In this document: one piece after another, positions 52,955 through 64,000 of the stretch
Layout: every line of letters starts with the position of its first letter
Position numbering within the stretch: position 1 is the stretch's first letter
From: Achatina immaculata
Lineage: Eukaryota; Mollusca; Gastropoda; Stylommatophora; Achatinidae
Direction of reading: 5' to 3'
Assembly: GCA_009760885.1 (NCBI GenBank)
Contig: CM019719.1
Coordinates: 35,443,584 to 35,507,583, forward strand
DNA length: 64,000 nt
Notes under the pieces: generated by a model
The model's input: only the letters and a program-made list of their open reading frames with translations
Told to the model about the DNA's origin: nothing
The model's database searches: none
Made by a program: the position numbers and the translations under genes

Positions 52955-53115
52955 GGGCGCCTGAGTGGTGCAGTGGTTCGCGCGGTCGTCTTTCATGCGA
53001 AGATCGTTGGTTTAGGTCAAGCTGGTGACGCCATAATCAACAGATGTAGACATGGAAAGACGACCAGGCGAGGTGCAGACCATATCATCCAGTAGAGTTT
53101 CATTAGGTCAAAGAA
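52955..53115 (+). mobile_element. SINE-3, tRNA-derived
   Basis: A head GGGCGCCTGAGTGGTGCAGT has an A box TGGTGCAGTGG (52966-52976) and a decayed B box GGTTTAGGTC (53009-53018). A body reads GACGCCATAATCAACAGATG and GACGACCAGGCGAGG. No second copy was seen. Confidence 0.65.
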
Positions 53116-53227
53116 AATATGAACACCATATCTCCGAGTGCCGCTATGGTATGAGAGTACTACGTTTTCCAAATTAGTATCTAGAGACCAAGCATTTCTC
53201 CCTGATGTTGGTCACGCTGTTTGCCGT

Positions 53228-53705
53228 TGTTTTCAAGGCTGTCTCAAAGCTGTTCTTACTGTTTCCCAATTGTTTTCAAGGTTGTCTCAAAGTTGTTCTT
53301 ACTGTTTCCTCATTGTTTTCAAGGCTGTCTCAAAGCTGTTCCTACTACTTCCCCATTGTTTTCAAGGCTGTCTCAAAGATGTTCCTACTGTTTCCCAATT
53401 GTTTTCAAGGCTGTCTCAAAGCTGTTCCTACTACTTCCCCATTGTTTTCAAGGCTGTCTCAAAGATGTTCCTACTGTTTCCCAATTGTTTTCAAGGCTGT
53501 CTCAAAGCTGTTCCTACTATTTCCCTATTGTTTTCAAGGCTGTCTCAAAGCTGTTCCTACTGTTTCCCAATTGTTTTCAAGGCTGTCTCAAAGCTGTTCT
53601 TACTATTTCCCCATTGTTTTCAAGGCTGTCTCAAAGCTGTTTATACTGTTTCCCAATTGTTTTCAAGGCTGTCTCAAAGCTGTTCGTACTGTTTCTCGCT
53701 GTTTT
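53228..53705. repeat. 43-bp tandem repeat, 11 copies
   Basis: TTTTCAAGGCTGTCTCAAAG recurs every 43 bp, followed by CTGTTCCTACTGTTTCCCAA. Units alternate TACTGTTTCCCAA and TACTACTTCCCCA. No stop occurs in any + frame, and 43 leaves a remainder of one, so all three frames read through the array and cycle. Confidence 0.9.
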
Positions 53706-54915
53706 CATGACATACCCTTTCAGATTTATGATTTTGTGTTGTACAGTTTCATTAGAACTAATCAGTATTATGTCTATACTCTGAAGTTCATGTCTCTCAA
53801 GGAGCAGTAAGGTTACTTCGTCTAGCCAATATCTCGCATTTGAAGTTAATTCTTTGGTCTCCTTGGCACATTATACGCCGAGAAACAAATCTTTCAATAT
53901 CACTTCCAAGTTATATTAATAGTGGCAAGAATTATCAGCAGTAGTCACTGATAACCTCTAACTGGCCTTCTTGTGCGTGTAGGTGCGTGTGTGTGTGTGT
54001 TGGTGGGGGAGGGGTAGATTAGATTAGAGTACACATGCAGAAGTACATGTGTTATAAACGTTCTCTCCAAGCAGCTCCTAACGCAGCGTATATGTGATCA
54101 CGCGTGTGAACAAAGATATACACTAACCCTGCAATGAAAGCTACGGAAACGATATGGCTGTTGACATAGCTAGCCTGGCTACATGGGATAAGCGCTTGCT
54201 GCTCAAGATATATGATCTTTTACGTGGACGTGAAAATGATATATATTTAAAATTTCGTTCTTTGCTCAGAATGTCAAGAGACGCTTAACGTCCATTTGTG
54301 GTGACGACGCTGCTCTTGATGATGATGATAAATGTTAAATGCCGCGACTTTATTCATACCAAAATTCATTTTAATGGCTTTGTGAAACATTTTTTAAAAA
54401 TGTCCTCCGTTATTTGCTATAAAGATTCAAATATGCGTCTCCGGAAACTTTCCTAGTAAAACTATGGCTGCTGTATTTATTTTCCATTTTTGTTGTGTGG
54501 TCTTGGGACTTGTGTTTGCTAGCGAAAGAGTTAAATTTCCCGTGACGTATATATTAGAAAACGAGTTAATACCTTCCTGGCTGCCAAGTCTGGATTCTAA
54601 GGCAGCTCCACCACGATGTAATACCCCACATTGCTGTACAGTGTATTTCCATAGTTCACATACCTTACCTGCCCCGAACCCTCATGCCAGTGTGGACTTG
54701 CTTTCCGCAAACTTCAACTTTAGCACTCCCTGTTGTTACTATGCTTGCTGTAGTGACGTATGTTAGCTTTTTCTGTGATTGTTCTGCTATTGTAGATATT
54801 CCCTGTTCGCTTTTCTACTTTCTGACCCCTGCCCTTCCTACCGGTTTAACATTGCCTGGGCTGTCACCCAGACAAGGATGTGTTTTGATCTCCTGACCTC
54901 TTCTCGTTGTTAAGC
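53706..54915. other. Unannotated stretch
   Basis: (GT)n near 53985-54000. A short frame at 54464-54766 starts with a hydrophobic segment and is Cys-rich at its end, but part of its DNA (TGTGTGGTCTTGGGACTTG) recurs at 61632, so it lies in a dispersed repeat. Confidence 0.35.
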
Positions 54916-54919
54916 GTAA

Positions 54920-55775
54920 ACATCATGAGAAATATAGAGAACATGCCGGGAATATCAGTTGGCGGGTACAACTTTAACAACTTAAGATATGCGGACGACA
55001 TAGTCCTGATTGCTAAAAAGTGAAGGTGAGCTACAGGCTCTTCTGGACTTCGTGGTTAGTGAGAGTAAAAATAAAGGTCTCAGTCTGAACAAAAAGAAGA
55101 CTGAAGTGATGGTTATCTCGAAGAAGAGAATAACACCAAAAAGTAGCATTAACATCGATGGCACAAATCTGAAACAAGTTGATAGATTCAAATACTTAGG
55201 AACGATTATAACAACTGATGGGAAATGTCACAACGAAATAAAAAGCAGACGTGCTCAGGCCAAGTCAGCATTCCAGACAATGAGAAACATTTTGTGCAAC
55301 AGATCCATATCAATTGAAACAAGATTCCGAGTACTTAAATGTTACATCGAGCCAATTTTGTTTTACGGGTGTGAACCATGGTCTATGAATAAGAGAGTAC
55401 AGCGAGAAATGGAGGCCATGGAAATGTGGTTTATAAGAAGGATATTTACCATGGACAACCAAGAAAACCAATGAAGAAGTCTTAAGAGAGGCTGGAGGAA
55501 AAATGCAAATTATAGCAAAGATCAGAAGCAGACAAGCGAGATTTGTAGGACATTTCATGAGAAGAGAAAATTGGAACACACTGTGCCAACTGGAAAAATT
55601 GAATGAAGAAGAGACAGAGGAAGACAGAGAGAGAAGCTACTAGATGGGCTGTCAGTGTGGCTAGGAAGAAAGTCACCGGTGGATCTAATAATCAAGTCTA
55701 AAGACAGGGAATTGTAGAGAGAAATGGTTGCCTACGCCACGAGGCATGGCACTTGAATTGAATTGAATTGAATTG
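54920..55775 (+). mobile_element. RTE-C LINE, palm to 3' end, (AATTG)n tail
   Basis: NNLRYADDIVLIAKK carries the catalytic YADD (about 54993-55004). A frameshift at about 55020 leads to SEGELQALLDFVVSESKNKG, QVDRFKYLGTIITTDGKCHN, SRRAQAKSAF, LFYGCEPWSMNKRVQ and MWFIRRIF. A frameshift follows near 55455, then the 3' end GAGGCATGGCACTTG and (AATTG)n. It is the only RTE-C copy here with the catalytic box. 5'-truncated just upstream of the palm. Confidence 0.8.
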
Positions 55776-57455
55776 GGCTGTCACCTTAGTCTCAACATTT
55801 CACATTCACTTACAGCATATTACCTCTATGTGAGGTGAAACATTTTTCTTATGGCCTTGGATACATTTTACAGCTTGAGAATACCTGTAGACCCTTCATT
55901 AAAAATAAAGCAATAAATAGAACCCAGATGAGGCTAATATTTCTTTTAACTTGAACCAGTCCATTTGCTGGTCCGAGGCGCCGTAAAAATCCTTCCTTAT
56001 CGAAGTTGCCATGGAAGTCCATGGACCCCAAGTTAAGAATAACTGCGGTTAATGTTACTTTTCCATGATTTACAACTCCTGGCAGATCTTAACATTTTTT
56101 TTAAACTTACTGCTAGTTTCATGTCAACATTACCTACTTACATACACGGCTACGACTTCAGGTCAACGGGTCATGACTTACCTTCCAGGAGAATAGTGAC
56201 TTACCAAACTCATGTCCGGGCCATGAGTGGCGAAAACAGGGCAAACTAGAAGACTGCTAGGTTTGGGCGAAGTACGGTGTGGTTACATGCCACTGTTGTG
56301 GTCCGCGTGGTTTTTCTAAGACTAGACACACATTTCCTACTTCTGGAGGAGGTCACATTAAGATAAGTTCTTCGTTTTTTTTTTTTTTTTGTGTCTCGTT
56401 GTGCATGTAATCCTCGAAAAAGGCTCACGCAGAAATATCGGATGTTGTATGTTTTTCATTTATACATTCTCATACTTTCTATTCGTTTTTTCTCACTTTA
56501 CTCACTCCCTCCCTCACTTTGTAAAACCATACACCTCTGTCTATCTTTATTATTTAAACCAGTTTTACTGCAGTCGCCATCCCTTTTATCTGTCACATGC
56601 CACTGGGCGCTACGCTGGCCATGAAGGCAAACACAAGTTACCCTGAAACGTCCTGGCAAACGGTGCCCTGGTGAAGCTGTGACAGACCCAGCAAGCCGGC
56701 AGTGGGTTTATGAATGCTCAAGAGAAATATAAGAGAAATAATAGGACGGATCTAATGTATAAATGTTCCGGAAACGAACATGGACGATGAGCTGAAACAA
56801 CAGAACTTAGAACTTCTGCAGACTCAGTCATTAATAGGCAGGAATTCTAGAGTTTATGGAACAACACAGAATCACTATAGTGGGATTTCCGGAGTGCAGA
56901 AGGAAGAGGAATAATTTGAAGAGAACACGAAAATTATGTCCTAATACGGAGCGGAATGGGACGAACCCAAAAAAACGCTTACATGGGGTGGTTTTATCGC
57001 GCACCCGGGCATAGTCAGGCTCATTTGTGACAGTTTTTTATATGTGAATGAAACATAAAATTTAGAATAATGGACAAAACTAGGGTAGCAACACTTATAC
57101 CACTGCCTATATCTTCCAGTAATATACAAGCAGTCCGCGAACTACAACGAATAAGTCGATCAGTGAAGCTGAAAATCATGTACCACCGAGGCACACATAT
57201 AAACAGCAATGCACTGTGTTCAGTAACACAGGAACTTTTATCTTACCCATGTTTTCACTCGTTTTTTTTTTTTTGGAGATAAATTAGAGAGAACTTCAGC
57301 CTGCAGTTCTGAACTAAGATAGGATAATACTTCCAGGAAATAATTAAATAGGAAGATGAATAAATTAAAAAACGCTAGTGAATATTCCAGCCTTGTGGCA
57401 GTCGCGTAGGATTAGAAAATCATTTCTTAAAACTTATAGTACGCTCCTCGTTAAG
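55776..57455. other. Unannotated stretch
   Basis: Poly(T) at 56377-56391 and 57261-57273. Short frames at 56052-56646 are unsupported. Confidence 0.35.
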
Positions 57456-57544
57456 CCTGAATGGTTATAAGTTGAATGGTCCATAAGTGGAAAAGTCGTA
57501 AGTTGAATGGTATACGTCAAGGACTGTTTCAATATTTGGTGCGT
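57456..57544. repeat. Short diverged repeats at the endonuclease break
   Basis: AAGTTGAATGGT-type motifs (57471, 57503) recur within 40 bp and may belong to a small DNA element. Confidence 0.4.
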
Positions 57545-58640
57545 GTATATATATATAATCATCTGGTGCCACCTCCTCCTGTACAGCCTTCAGGATTTCG
57601 AAACGGTTCTTCACTTCTATACCATATTGTTCCGGTATTTTTGTAAGATCAAAGCGGAGTGGTCTTGATCCAGTAATTATCTTTTTTATTTTCATGTCAG
57701 CTATTAATAACTCATGATCCGTGTCACCTGGTAAAGTTTTTGCTGGTGTTATACTTGATCTCCACCTTCTTTGCAATAAAATGTAATCTGTTTGATTCTT
57801 GGTTTTCCCATCAGGTGATGTCCATGTGTAAAGTCTTCTTGGATGTTGTTTAAAAAATGTGTTAGTGATCATTAGCTCATTTTCCATGCAAAACGCCCAT
57901 TAGATTGTCACCTGTCTCATTTCTATGTCCTATGCTAAATTTCCCTACAACATGTCCTTCATCTTCTGCTCTTTCTGTACTAATCTTTGCATTAAAATCC
58001 CCCATTATTAATACAATATCATTTTTCCGTACCTGGTCTATTGTCGTTTGCAGTGTGTTATAAAAGTCTTCTATTTCCTCTTTTTCTGCTGCTGATGTAG
58101 GTGCATATATCTGGATGACTGTTACATTTCTAGGAGTGCCCTTAAGTTTGATTGTGAGGATTCTTTCACTTACTGGATTATAACTTAGTAATGCTTTAGA
58201 TGTTGATTTGTCCAAGTAAAAAGCCACCCCATTCTTTCCTCCTAATTCTCCACCAGAGTATATAAAGATATTATCATTCTCGCTCTTGAAGTGTCCTGAT
58301 CCTTTCCATCGATGTCCGCAGATTCCCTAAATGTGTATCCCCGTTCTTTTTATCTCGTCACTTATTATTTGATACTTTCCTTCATACATACTTCTTACGT
58401 TCCATGTTCCTACTCTTATTGTTCTTTTTAGTTTGATGCAGAGGTTTTCCTTAGTAACACCGTCAGGATTTTGTCCGTCATCACAATTACTAGTACTGAC
58501 CTCTGCCTCACACTCTTCCCCAGTGTTAAAATTAGATCTGTCTTGCCTGGGGGCCTCACCACCAGATCTTTTTCCTATTTGACTTTCCATGATTGCTGTT
58601 TGGATTTCTTGGTATATTTCCAGAAGATAGTTTACCATTG
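57545..58640 (-). mobile_element. RTE/BovB-like LINE endonuclease domain
   Basis: Reading right to left, an ATG-led lead segment (58638) passes into IRVGTWNVRSMYEGKYQIIS (apurinic-endonuclease-like start), VIQIYAPTSAAEKEEIEDFY, VLIMGDFNAKISTERAEDEG, then QTDYILLQRRWRSSITPAKT and DTDHELLIADMKIK. TWNVRSM, GDFNA and SDH-like TDHELL are the catalytic blocks of the EEP nuclease family. PLRFDLTKIP and VKNRFEILKAV match the BovB linker. Frames shift at about 58325, 58230 and 57885. The copy stops at about 57545 beside TATATATA, before any reverse transcriptase. Confidence 0.85.
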
Positions 58641-58927
58641 CTTTCCTTCCGGGCAGTGACTGTACTAGTCAGTGATCGTAGCCATTGTCCCTACATTGAG
58701 ATCGTCTGCCAACCATCATAGAATGGTGATCATAACCAACATTATCTGTCGGCTGCTCTCTCATTCAATCCACCACCTGCTCCCATGGCTTCACGTCACC
58801 CTGATCGGGGCGCTATACGGGTGCTCCACCTTGCCCGTAGACTGACGGAGTTAAGGAGGCGTCTTACTTCTCCTTTGATAGGGCATACCCCTACTCTGCT
58901 AACCCTTATATATATATACACACTAAT
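58641..58927 (-). mobile_element. Possible LINE 5' untranslated region
   Basis: This lies immediately 5' (minus strand) of the endonuclease ORF. No motif defines it or its outer limit. Confidence 0.3.
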
Positions 58928-59075
58928 TCGGTGGTACACACGGGTACCAGAGAAATCTGGGAAGGTAAAGCGGCCAGGCGTGATACTGATCACATCACAC
59001 TGTCATGTTCCGAAGGTCATGGAAAATACGGGCCTAACACCGTATCCCCAATATGCCTTAATGGCATGGAAACGG
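58928..59075 (+). mobile_element. SINE-1 copy, head lost and internally deleted
   Basis: GGTACACAC joins directly to GGGTACCAGAGAAATCTGGG, skipping ~40 bp between two GGTAC motifs of the full copy. The body then runs GTAAAGCGGCCAGGCGTGAT to CATGGAAACGGGAATATATA. It lacks the AAAGGT tail. Confidence 0.75.
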
Positions 59076-59564
59076 GAATATATATATTACAAGTTACTTT
59101 CCACAGTTATTCAGCAGTGACACTGTACTTCTGTGCACACAGTGCTGAGAATTTATACAGCAGTATGCTACAAAGTCTTTTTAATGTTATGACAGAAAAA
59201 TAGTCTAGAAGATGAGAAAAGAATGAAAAAAAATTTTTTTTGCCACGCTGCGATATAGGGTTAAAAATGTTTGCATTTAACAACATTTGAGAGACTGATC
59301 ATTTAACAACCGACTTAAGCTGTATAAGAATGGTTTGCAACTGTGTTAATCAGGTTCTTAAACCTGGATTCAGCAAGAGATCGCTTCAGTTCTATCATTT
59401 CAGTTTTAACCATATTTAAAAGTATAATGCCTTTGTACTATCTAATGTGGAATATATGGAACAGAAAGAAAGTTGTATGATAAAGGGCAAAATATCAGAT
59501 GGGCCTACGTGCCCAATTCTTCACGCTTTGCAAACAGAGTTAAATCAATCAATCAGTCAGTCAG
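59076..59564. other. Unannotated stretch
   Basis: No supported feature. Confidence 0.35.
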
Positions 59565-59598
59565 TCTCTCTCTCCCCCTCTCTCTCCCTTCCTCTCTC

Positions 59599-59631
<33 letters not shown>

Positions 59632-59632
59632 A
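59565..59632. repeat. (CT)n microsatellite
   Basis: Imperfect TCTC run. Confidence 0.9.
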
Positions 59633-60187
59633 ACCAAATGTTGGAAAGGCATGTGAGCCAAACTCTTCATTCTTCAAAAGTAAAGTTTGTTCTCTCATCT
59701 GTTGACTCTCTCTACACACCTCAGTATATTTCCTCTACCAAGGACAGTAGAGCAAAAGCTGTTGACTGTATCGATATATACGCTAGAACTATATCACACA
59801 TACAGACTTCGAAACACAACTGAGAAAAAAATCTAACAGTAAACATCTGTTAGCCTCAAATTTCAGCTGGGTAATAAACAATCACTTCTACTGGGAACCA
59901 TCAAACAGCACGTAGGTAGATCCTGACAGGAATATGCTATAAATAAAATCTTTTCACAGCTAACTGAACCGGCAGGATAGCGTAGAAAAGATATAAAAGT
60001 AAAGGGTATATAATGGTCCAGAAATATGAATCGAATGGGCGTTAGCTATCTTAAAGAAATATGCTTTCAAAATTCCACTTCCGATATCGGAAGATTCATC
60101 GCTGCAGGCTGACACGAGTATTACATTCTTTTTAAACGCTTGATTGTCCATGAGGCACTCGGCGACTTATAGCTGGCATGCTAGCGT
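59633..60187. other. Unannotated stretch
   Basis: No supported feature. Confidence 0.35.
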
Positions 60188-60432
60188 CAGGGATGGCTAA
60201 TCACAGCTGACCAAGACCCTGTCCCATCCTTCCGCTGGTACACCTAGTAGCATACCTAGTCTGGCTAACGGGGCAGGGAATGGCGTGGTCCACCAAGGTA
60301 GTGGAATCTGCTAAAGAAATATTGCACACTCCTTGCTTTTTTAGGGACTGAAAAAAAATAGTTACCATGACCCGCTTCCAAGCCGACACAATAGTGTGCC
60401 TCAACATATTGAAGAAGAAGAAGAAGAAGAAT
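60188..60432 (+). mobile_element. SINE-C, fullest uninterrupted copy
   Basis: It runs from GCTGACCAAGACCCTGTCCC through CCTAGTCTGGCTAACGGGGC, AAAGAAATATTGCACAC and ATAGTGTGCCTCAACATATT to (GAA)n at 60411-60431, followed by (GAAT)n. No convincing polymerase III box pair was found in the head. Confidence 0.7.
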
Positions 60433-60665
60433 GAATGAATGAATGAATGAATGAATGTGAATGTATAACGGAAATCTAAATAAGATGATGAATATGAAGG
60501 TCTCACGAAGTGTAAATAAAATTAACGTGAATGTACCATGAAAGTATAAACAAAATAATGAATGTGAATATATAATGAAAGTGTAAACAAGAAAATGATT
60601 GTGGATGTGTCATGAAAGTGTAAACATGATAATGAATGTGAAAGTGTAAATAAAATAATGAATGA
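60433..60665. repeat. (GAAT)n and degenerate ~36-bp repeats
   Basis: GAATGAATG is followed by loose units such as AATGAATGTGAATATATAAT and GAAAGTGTAAAC. Confidence 0.65.
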
Positions 60666-60910
60666 AAGGATATCTATCCCAACTTGTCACTCATAACATG
60701 GCTCCTTGGGGGGTGGGGGGGAATGGAACTTTCGGCTGAGGGACTAAGACCTCTGACCAAGAACAGTCGCCACGGGCTGTCCAGGCCCATTGTGTTCCCT
60801 CAGAAAAAAAGTTACCCCCCCCCCCCAAAAAAAAAATCTGCATTTTATCGAAATTTGAAGCTGTGTTTAATGGTAATTCAAAGTGCACGCCCAGGGCTTT
60901 AAAGAAATAA
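60666..60910. other. Unannotated stretch with C/A homopolymers
   Basis: G-run near 60707-60721 and C-run then A-run at 60816-60835. Confidence 0.4.
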
Positions 60911-60986
60911 AAACAGACAGACACAGACAGACAGCAGACAGACAGACAGACAGACAGACACACAGATAGATAGATAGATAGATAGC

Positions 60987-61018
<32 letters not shown>

Positions 61019-61020
61019 CA
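60911..61020. repeat. (GACA)n(GATA)n microsatellite
   Basis: CAGA units pass into TAGA units. Confidence 0.9.
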
Positions 61021-61059
61021 GTATTCTTATTATTAATTTATCAGTGCTCTTTTTTTCTA

Positions 61060-61345
61060 TTTACATGGTTTACATATGCAATGTTCTGTTTACATGGTTT
61101 ACATGTGTTAAATATGTTCTGTTTACACGACTTACATGTGTTAAACATGCTCTGTTTACGTGGTTTACATATGTAATGTTCTGTTTACATGGTTTACATA
61201 TGTTATATATGTTCTATTTGCATGGTTTACATATGTAATGTTCTGTTTACATGGTTTACATGTGTTACATATGTTCTGTTTACATGGTTTACATATGTTA
61301 ACTATGTTCTGTTTAATGGTTTACATGCGTTAAATATGTTCTGCA
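61060..61345. repeat. ~29-33-bp minisatellite
   Basis: About nine units of TCTGTTTACATGGTTTACAT, plus an ATGTAATGT or GTGTTAAATATGT linker. Confidence 0.85.
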
Positions 61346-62121
61346 GGCAGGGCCTCTCAAAGGAATTTTATTCGTTCACTACGGACCCCCCCCCCCTTTC
61401 ATTAAAACAAAGCAAGCACTACTCCTCTCTCTCCCACTTCCTCTTAAAATCTTACACTTCTCTGTGTAATTTTAATGACTTTGTCAAAAACAAATTAAAA
61501 TGACAAAAAGTAACCTTTTCTCTCTGCTTTGAGTATTGCAGTTATAAATTACTATACATCCTGAATACAGGGCCCTGCTACATTCCCAGTCGCAGTAAAA
61601 GTATATCAGTTGTGTTTATTATAAATTGTATGTGTGGTCTTGGAATTTTTGTTTGGTAACGAAAGAATAGGAACAACTTTTGTTGCTTGGTTCATCTGTG
61701 CTCTTGTTCTTCAACGATAAAGGGGGAAAGGACGAAATGAATATAAAAATATTATCTTATTTCTGTTACTAACTTGGTCCTAGTATGGTCAACATTGAAC
61801 CTTTTCTCCACATCTTTTCCGTGACGGTGAATGCGCGTATTTGTGTATGTGTGTGCACGCACGGCTGTAAAAATACACGTCGCTTCAATGCTTCCATACC
61901 TGAAAAGATCGTTTTACCTTCAGACACCAAAGTCCCTTATGAAATTCAATATCTCCTCTTCCAGTTCACCCGCACACCTTTTCATGTATTCATCGTCGCT
62001 AAGACACCCAGGTCGACTAACTTATTTCCTCTGTCACTCGGCTTTATTACACATTTCAGGTTTGGCCACATTTTCTTGCCCTAAAAAACAGTATACAGCT
62101 TTGAAGCAAAAGGTCTAAGAG
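61346..62121. other. Unannotated stretch
   Basis: Includes a short match (61632-61675) to 54497-54540. No gene supported. Confidence 0.35.
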
Positions 62122-62374
62122 CACTGGTTCCCAAGCTGAGATCAGGAAGGCTCGTGTTAAAAGCCTATCTATCAAGGTCTTGATTGTATTTGTTTATTTA
62201 TTTTTATACGTTTTACAAAAAAGTCAAAGCCAATAACTCCTCAGAATATTAATATTAAAAGGGTTTCAATTTAATACAGAATGGTTTGGGGGTGGGAAGA
62301 TTACAGAGTTGGAGAGAAGAATTATCATTGACTTCAGGGGACCGCGATCTGAAAAAAAAAGTTTAGAATCACTG
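62122..62374 (+). mobile_element. hAT-like MITE, ~253 bp
   Basis: CACTGGTTCCCAAGCTGAGA at the left and AGTTTAGAATCACTG at the right are imperfect inverted copies of the hAT CAGTGGTTCTCAA end. No matching 8-bp flanks were found, so the borders are tentative. Confidence 0.45.
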
Positions 62375-62404
62375 CAATAGGCCATGTTATAACAGTTGTT
62401 ATAT

Positions 62405-63860
62405 CCACAAAATGGTAAAAGCTATCAATAGTGACAACAGAGACAACTACAGAGAATGTTTAACAAGATTTGGAAAGAAGAAAAGGTCCTTTCTAAATGA
62501 AAAAAAGGAATCATTGTTAAAATATAAAAAAGGCAACCTTAGTGACTGTAACAATTGGAGAGGAGTAACCTTAATATCAGTTGTGTCAAAAGTATTTTGC
62601 AAGAACATTTTGAATAGACTTAAAGATATAGTGAATACTGCAGTGTGAGAAGAACAAGCAGGATTTAGAAAAGGGAGAAGCTGTCTCGGCCAGTTCTTTA
62701 CTCTAAGAATAATACTTGAAGAACATATTGAAAAGCAGAAACCATTAATACTGATCTTCAAGGACTTTAAAAAGGCATTTGATAGCATACATAGAGATTC
62801 ATTATGGAAAATTTTAAGTCTATATGGAATACCATCTAAAATTGCCAACATCATTAAGGACTTTTACAATGGATATGTTTGTGCAGTCAAAAAAAAAAAA
62901 GGATGAGTGAATGGTTCCAGATTAAAACAGGTGTGAAACAAGGATGTATACGTCTCCTTTGCTTTTTGGAATTACAATAGACGTCATAACGAAAAAAAAT
63001 GCTGCGCAGGTAACACAAGTATTGACTGGGTACATAGGACCCAACTAGAAAATCTTGATTTTGCAGATGACATAACTCTTATCAGTAACAATGTGAATTC
63101 CATGCAAGAAAAAACAGATATCCTGTCTTCACTGGCTAGTAAAATAGGACTTGAAATTAACAAGGACAAAACAAAAATAATGAAAATTCCCCTTAATCAA
63201 AATGGAAAAATACACGTAGAAGGGACAGATATTGAAGAAGTCAATCAATTTGCATACCTTGGCAGCTACATAGACCAGGATGGTAACACCAGAAAGGAAG
63301 TTAGAATTAGAATTGCAAAAGCAGCATCGATCTTCAAGAATCTTGGGACCATATGGAATTCAAAAGTTATAAGCACAAAAACCAAGTTAAGACTATTCAA
63401 TTCAAATGTAATATCCACCTTCATTTATGCATGCGAAAGCTGGAAAACAACTAAAGAAAAATACAAGAAATTACTCTTTTGAAAACAAATGCCTAAGGAA
63501 AATACTCGTCATCAAGTGGAACGAATTCAAGAACAATGCAGAGATAAGACAGATGACTGAACAACAACCAGTCTCATGGGTCATCAGGAAAAGTAGATGG
63601 ACATATGTTGGTCACGGGATGAGAAGAAACGATCAGAGAATTCGAAAACAAGCTATCAAGTGGAACACAACAGGCCAAAGGAAAAGAGGCAGACCGCGTG
63701 AAACTCTGAAGAGGACATTGTTAAGAGCGGCCAAATTAACAGGCATAAAATCCCTTGATGAGGTTGAAAGACTCGCCGAAGACAGGAAAAATTGGCGAAC
63801 TACCTTGTGAGCCCTATGTGACGTTTAACGGCACGAGAAGGATATAAGATATAAGATGTT
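62405..63860 (+). mobile_element. RTE-B LINE, most complete reverse transcriptase
   Basis: Polymerase blocks appear in order: NLSDCNNWRGVTLISVVSKV (62540), EEQAGFRKGRSCLGQFFTLR (62650), FKDFKKAFDSIHRDSLWKIL (62755), GMSEWFQIKTGVKQGC (62905), then an eroded LSPLLFG and LDFADDITLIS (63053), INKDKTKIMKI, EVNQFAYLGSYIDQDGN (63235), CESW (63432), NKCLRKIL, KRGRPRETLKRTLLRAAKLT and the terminal WRTTL. The 3' end is GACGTTTAACGGCACGAG plus (GATATAA)2. A stop at 62646, an A-run frameshift at 62889-62900, others at about 62950 and 63020, and a shift near 63475 inactivate it. The endonuclease half is absent. Confidence 0.85.
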
Positions 63861-64000
63861 CACAAGGCAACAATAAAAGGACTCGTTTACGTATCAACAC
63901 TTAATTAAACAAATAGGGAAATGTAACTTATAAGTTAGGTTTTCAAAGTTCTTTCTAAATCATATATAAGAATGAATACTTAGTCTAAGTAAGTAATGAA
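63861..64000. other. Unannotated window end
   Basis: AT-rich flank with no feature. Confidence 0.35.

Noticed and set aside
54464..54766. Secreted cysteine-rich peptide precursor
   Set aside because: The leader looks like a signal peptide, but part of the DNA recurs at 61632-61675 as a dispersed repeat and the cysteines show no known framework. No splice or homology support.
62405..63860. Active RTE-B element
   Set aside because: Lacks the endonuclease half and carries a stop plus several frameshifts in the polymerase.

Overview
This looks like nuclear DNA from an animal. Coding sequence is sparse and broken into exons with GT..AG borders. Most of the window is non-LTR retrotransposon debris, tRNA-derived SINEs, minisatellites and long (TA)n, (GA)n and (GACA)n tracts. 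The mix of RTE/BovB-like LINEs with short tandem 3' tails and a lumenal glycosyltransferase-like gene suggests a lophotrochozoan, perhaps a gastropod mollusc. That placement is inference; no species marker was seen.

Genes. (1) The best-supported gene is on the + strand at 36374-46066: four or five exons with matching phases and a C-terminal half resembling fucosyltransferase-fold enzymes (GDRQRG motif, CIHIRLG motif, ATDSE, SCKVFMVSYSGFS). (2) A 3'-terminal coding exon at 7232-8302 encodes an unrecognised ~356-residue C-terminus. (3) A clean 141-nt internal exon lies at 31061-31201. (4) A possible signal-peptide exon lies at 12918-13008.

Mobile DNA. Names are local. RTE-A is an RTE-type LINE with C-terminal GRPRRRWLQDIVDD and a (GAAT)n or (GACT)n tail. 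RTE-B has FADD, KRGRPRETLKR and a (GATATAA)-type tail. RTE-C is BovB-like with YADD and (ATG)n, (GATT)n or (AATTG)n tails. There is also a CR1/Jockey-type LINE, two LINE RNase H tails, and further fragments called LINE-D and LINE-E. SINE-1, SINE-2 and SINE-3 have tRNA-like heads; SINE-C is a (GAA)n-tailed repeat; family M is a ~100-bp retroposon. hAT-type termini also occur. Many copies are nested, and several have recognisable target-site duplications.

Layout. 0-8 kb: SINE-1/RTE-A nest, minisatellites, a (GA)n tract, a 67-bp satellite, then the exon at 7232. 8-15 kb: short RTE tails, a hAT MITE, SINE-1 and SINE-2. 15-18.5 kb: a long antisense RTE-B with two insertions. 19-26 kb: a 34-bp hairpin minisatellite, an antisense RTE-C carrying a sense RTE-C and a chimeric U1 snRNA retrocopy, and a CR1-like LINE split by ~1 kb. 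26-36 kb: anonymous DNA, 42- and 41-bp arrays, the 31061 exon, LINE debris. 36-46 kb: the glycosyltransferase-like gene, whose last intron carries a ~1.47-kb array of 28-bp hairpin-forming repeats. 46-64 kb: RTE-A/B/C remains, two 36-bp arrays, a 43-bp array, a BovB-like endonuclease domain and the longest RTE-B reverse transcriptase copy.

The most unusual items are the U1 snRNA chimera at 22737-22860, the intronic 28-bp hairpin array, and the nested LINEs. No operon, CRISPR array, cellular defence system or intact mobile element was seen.
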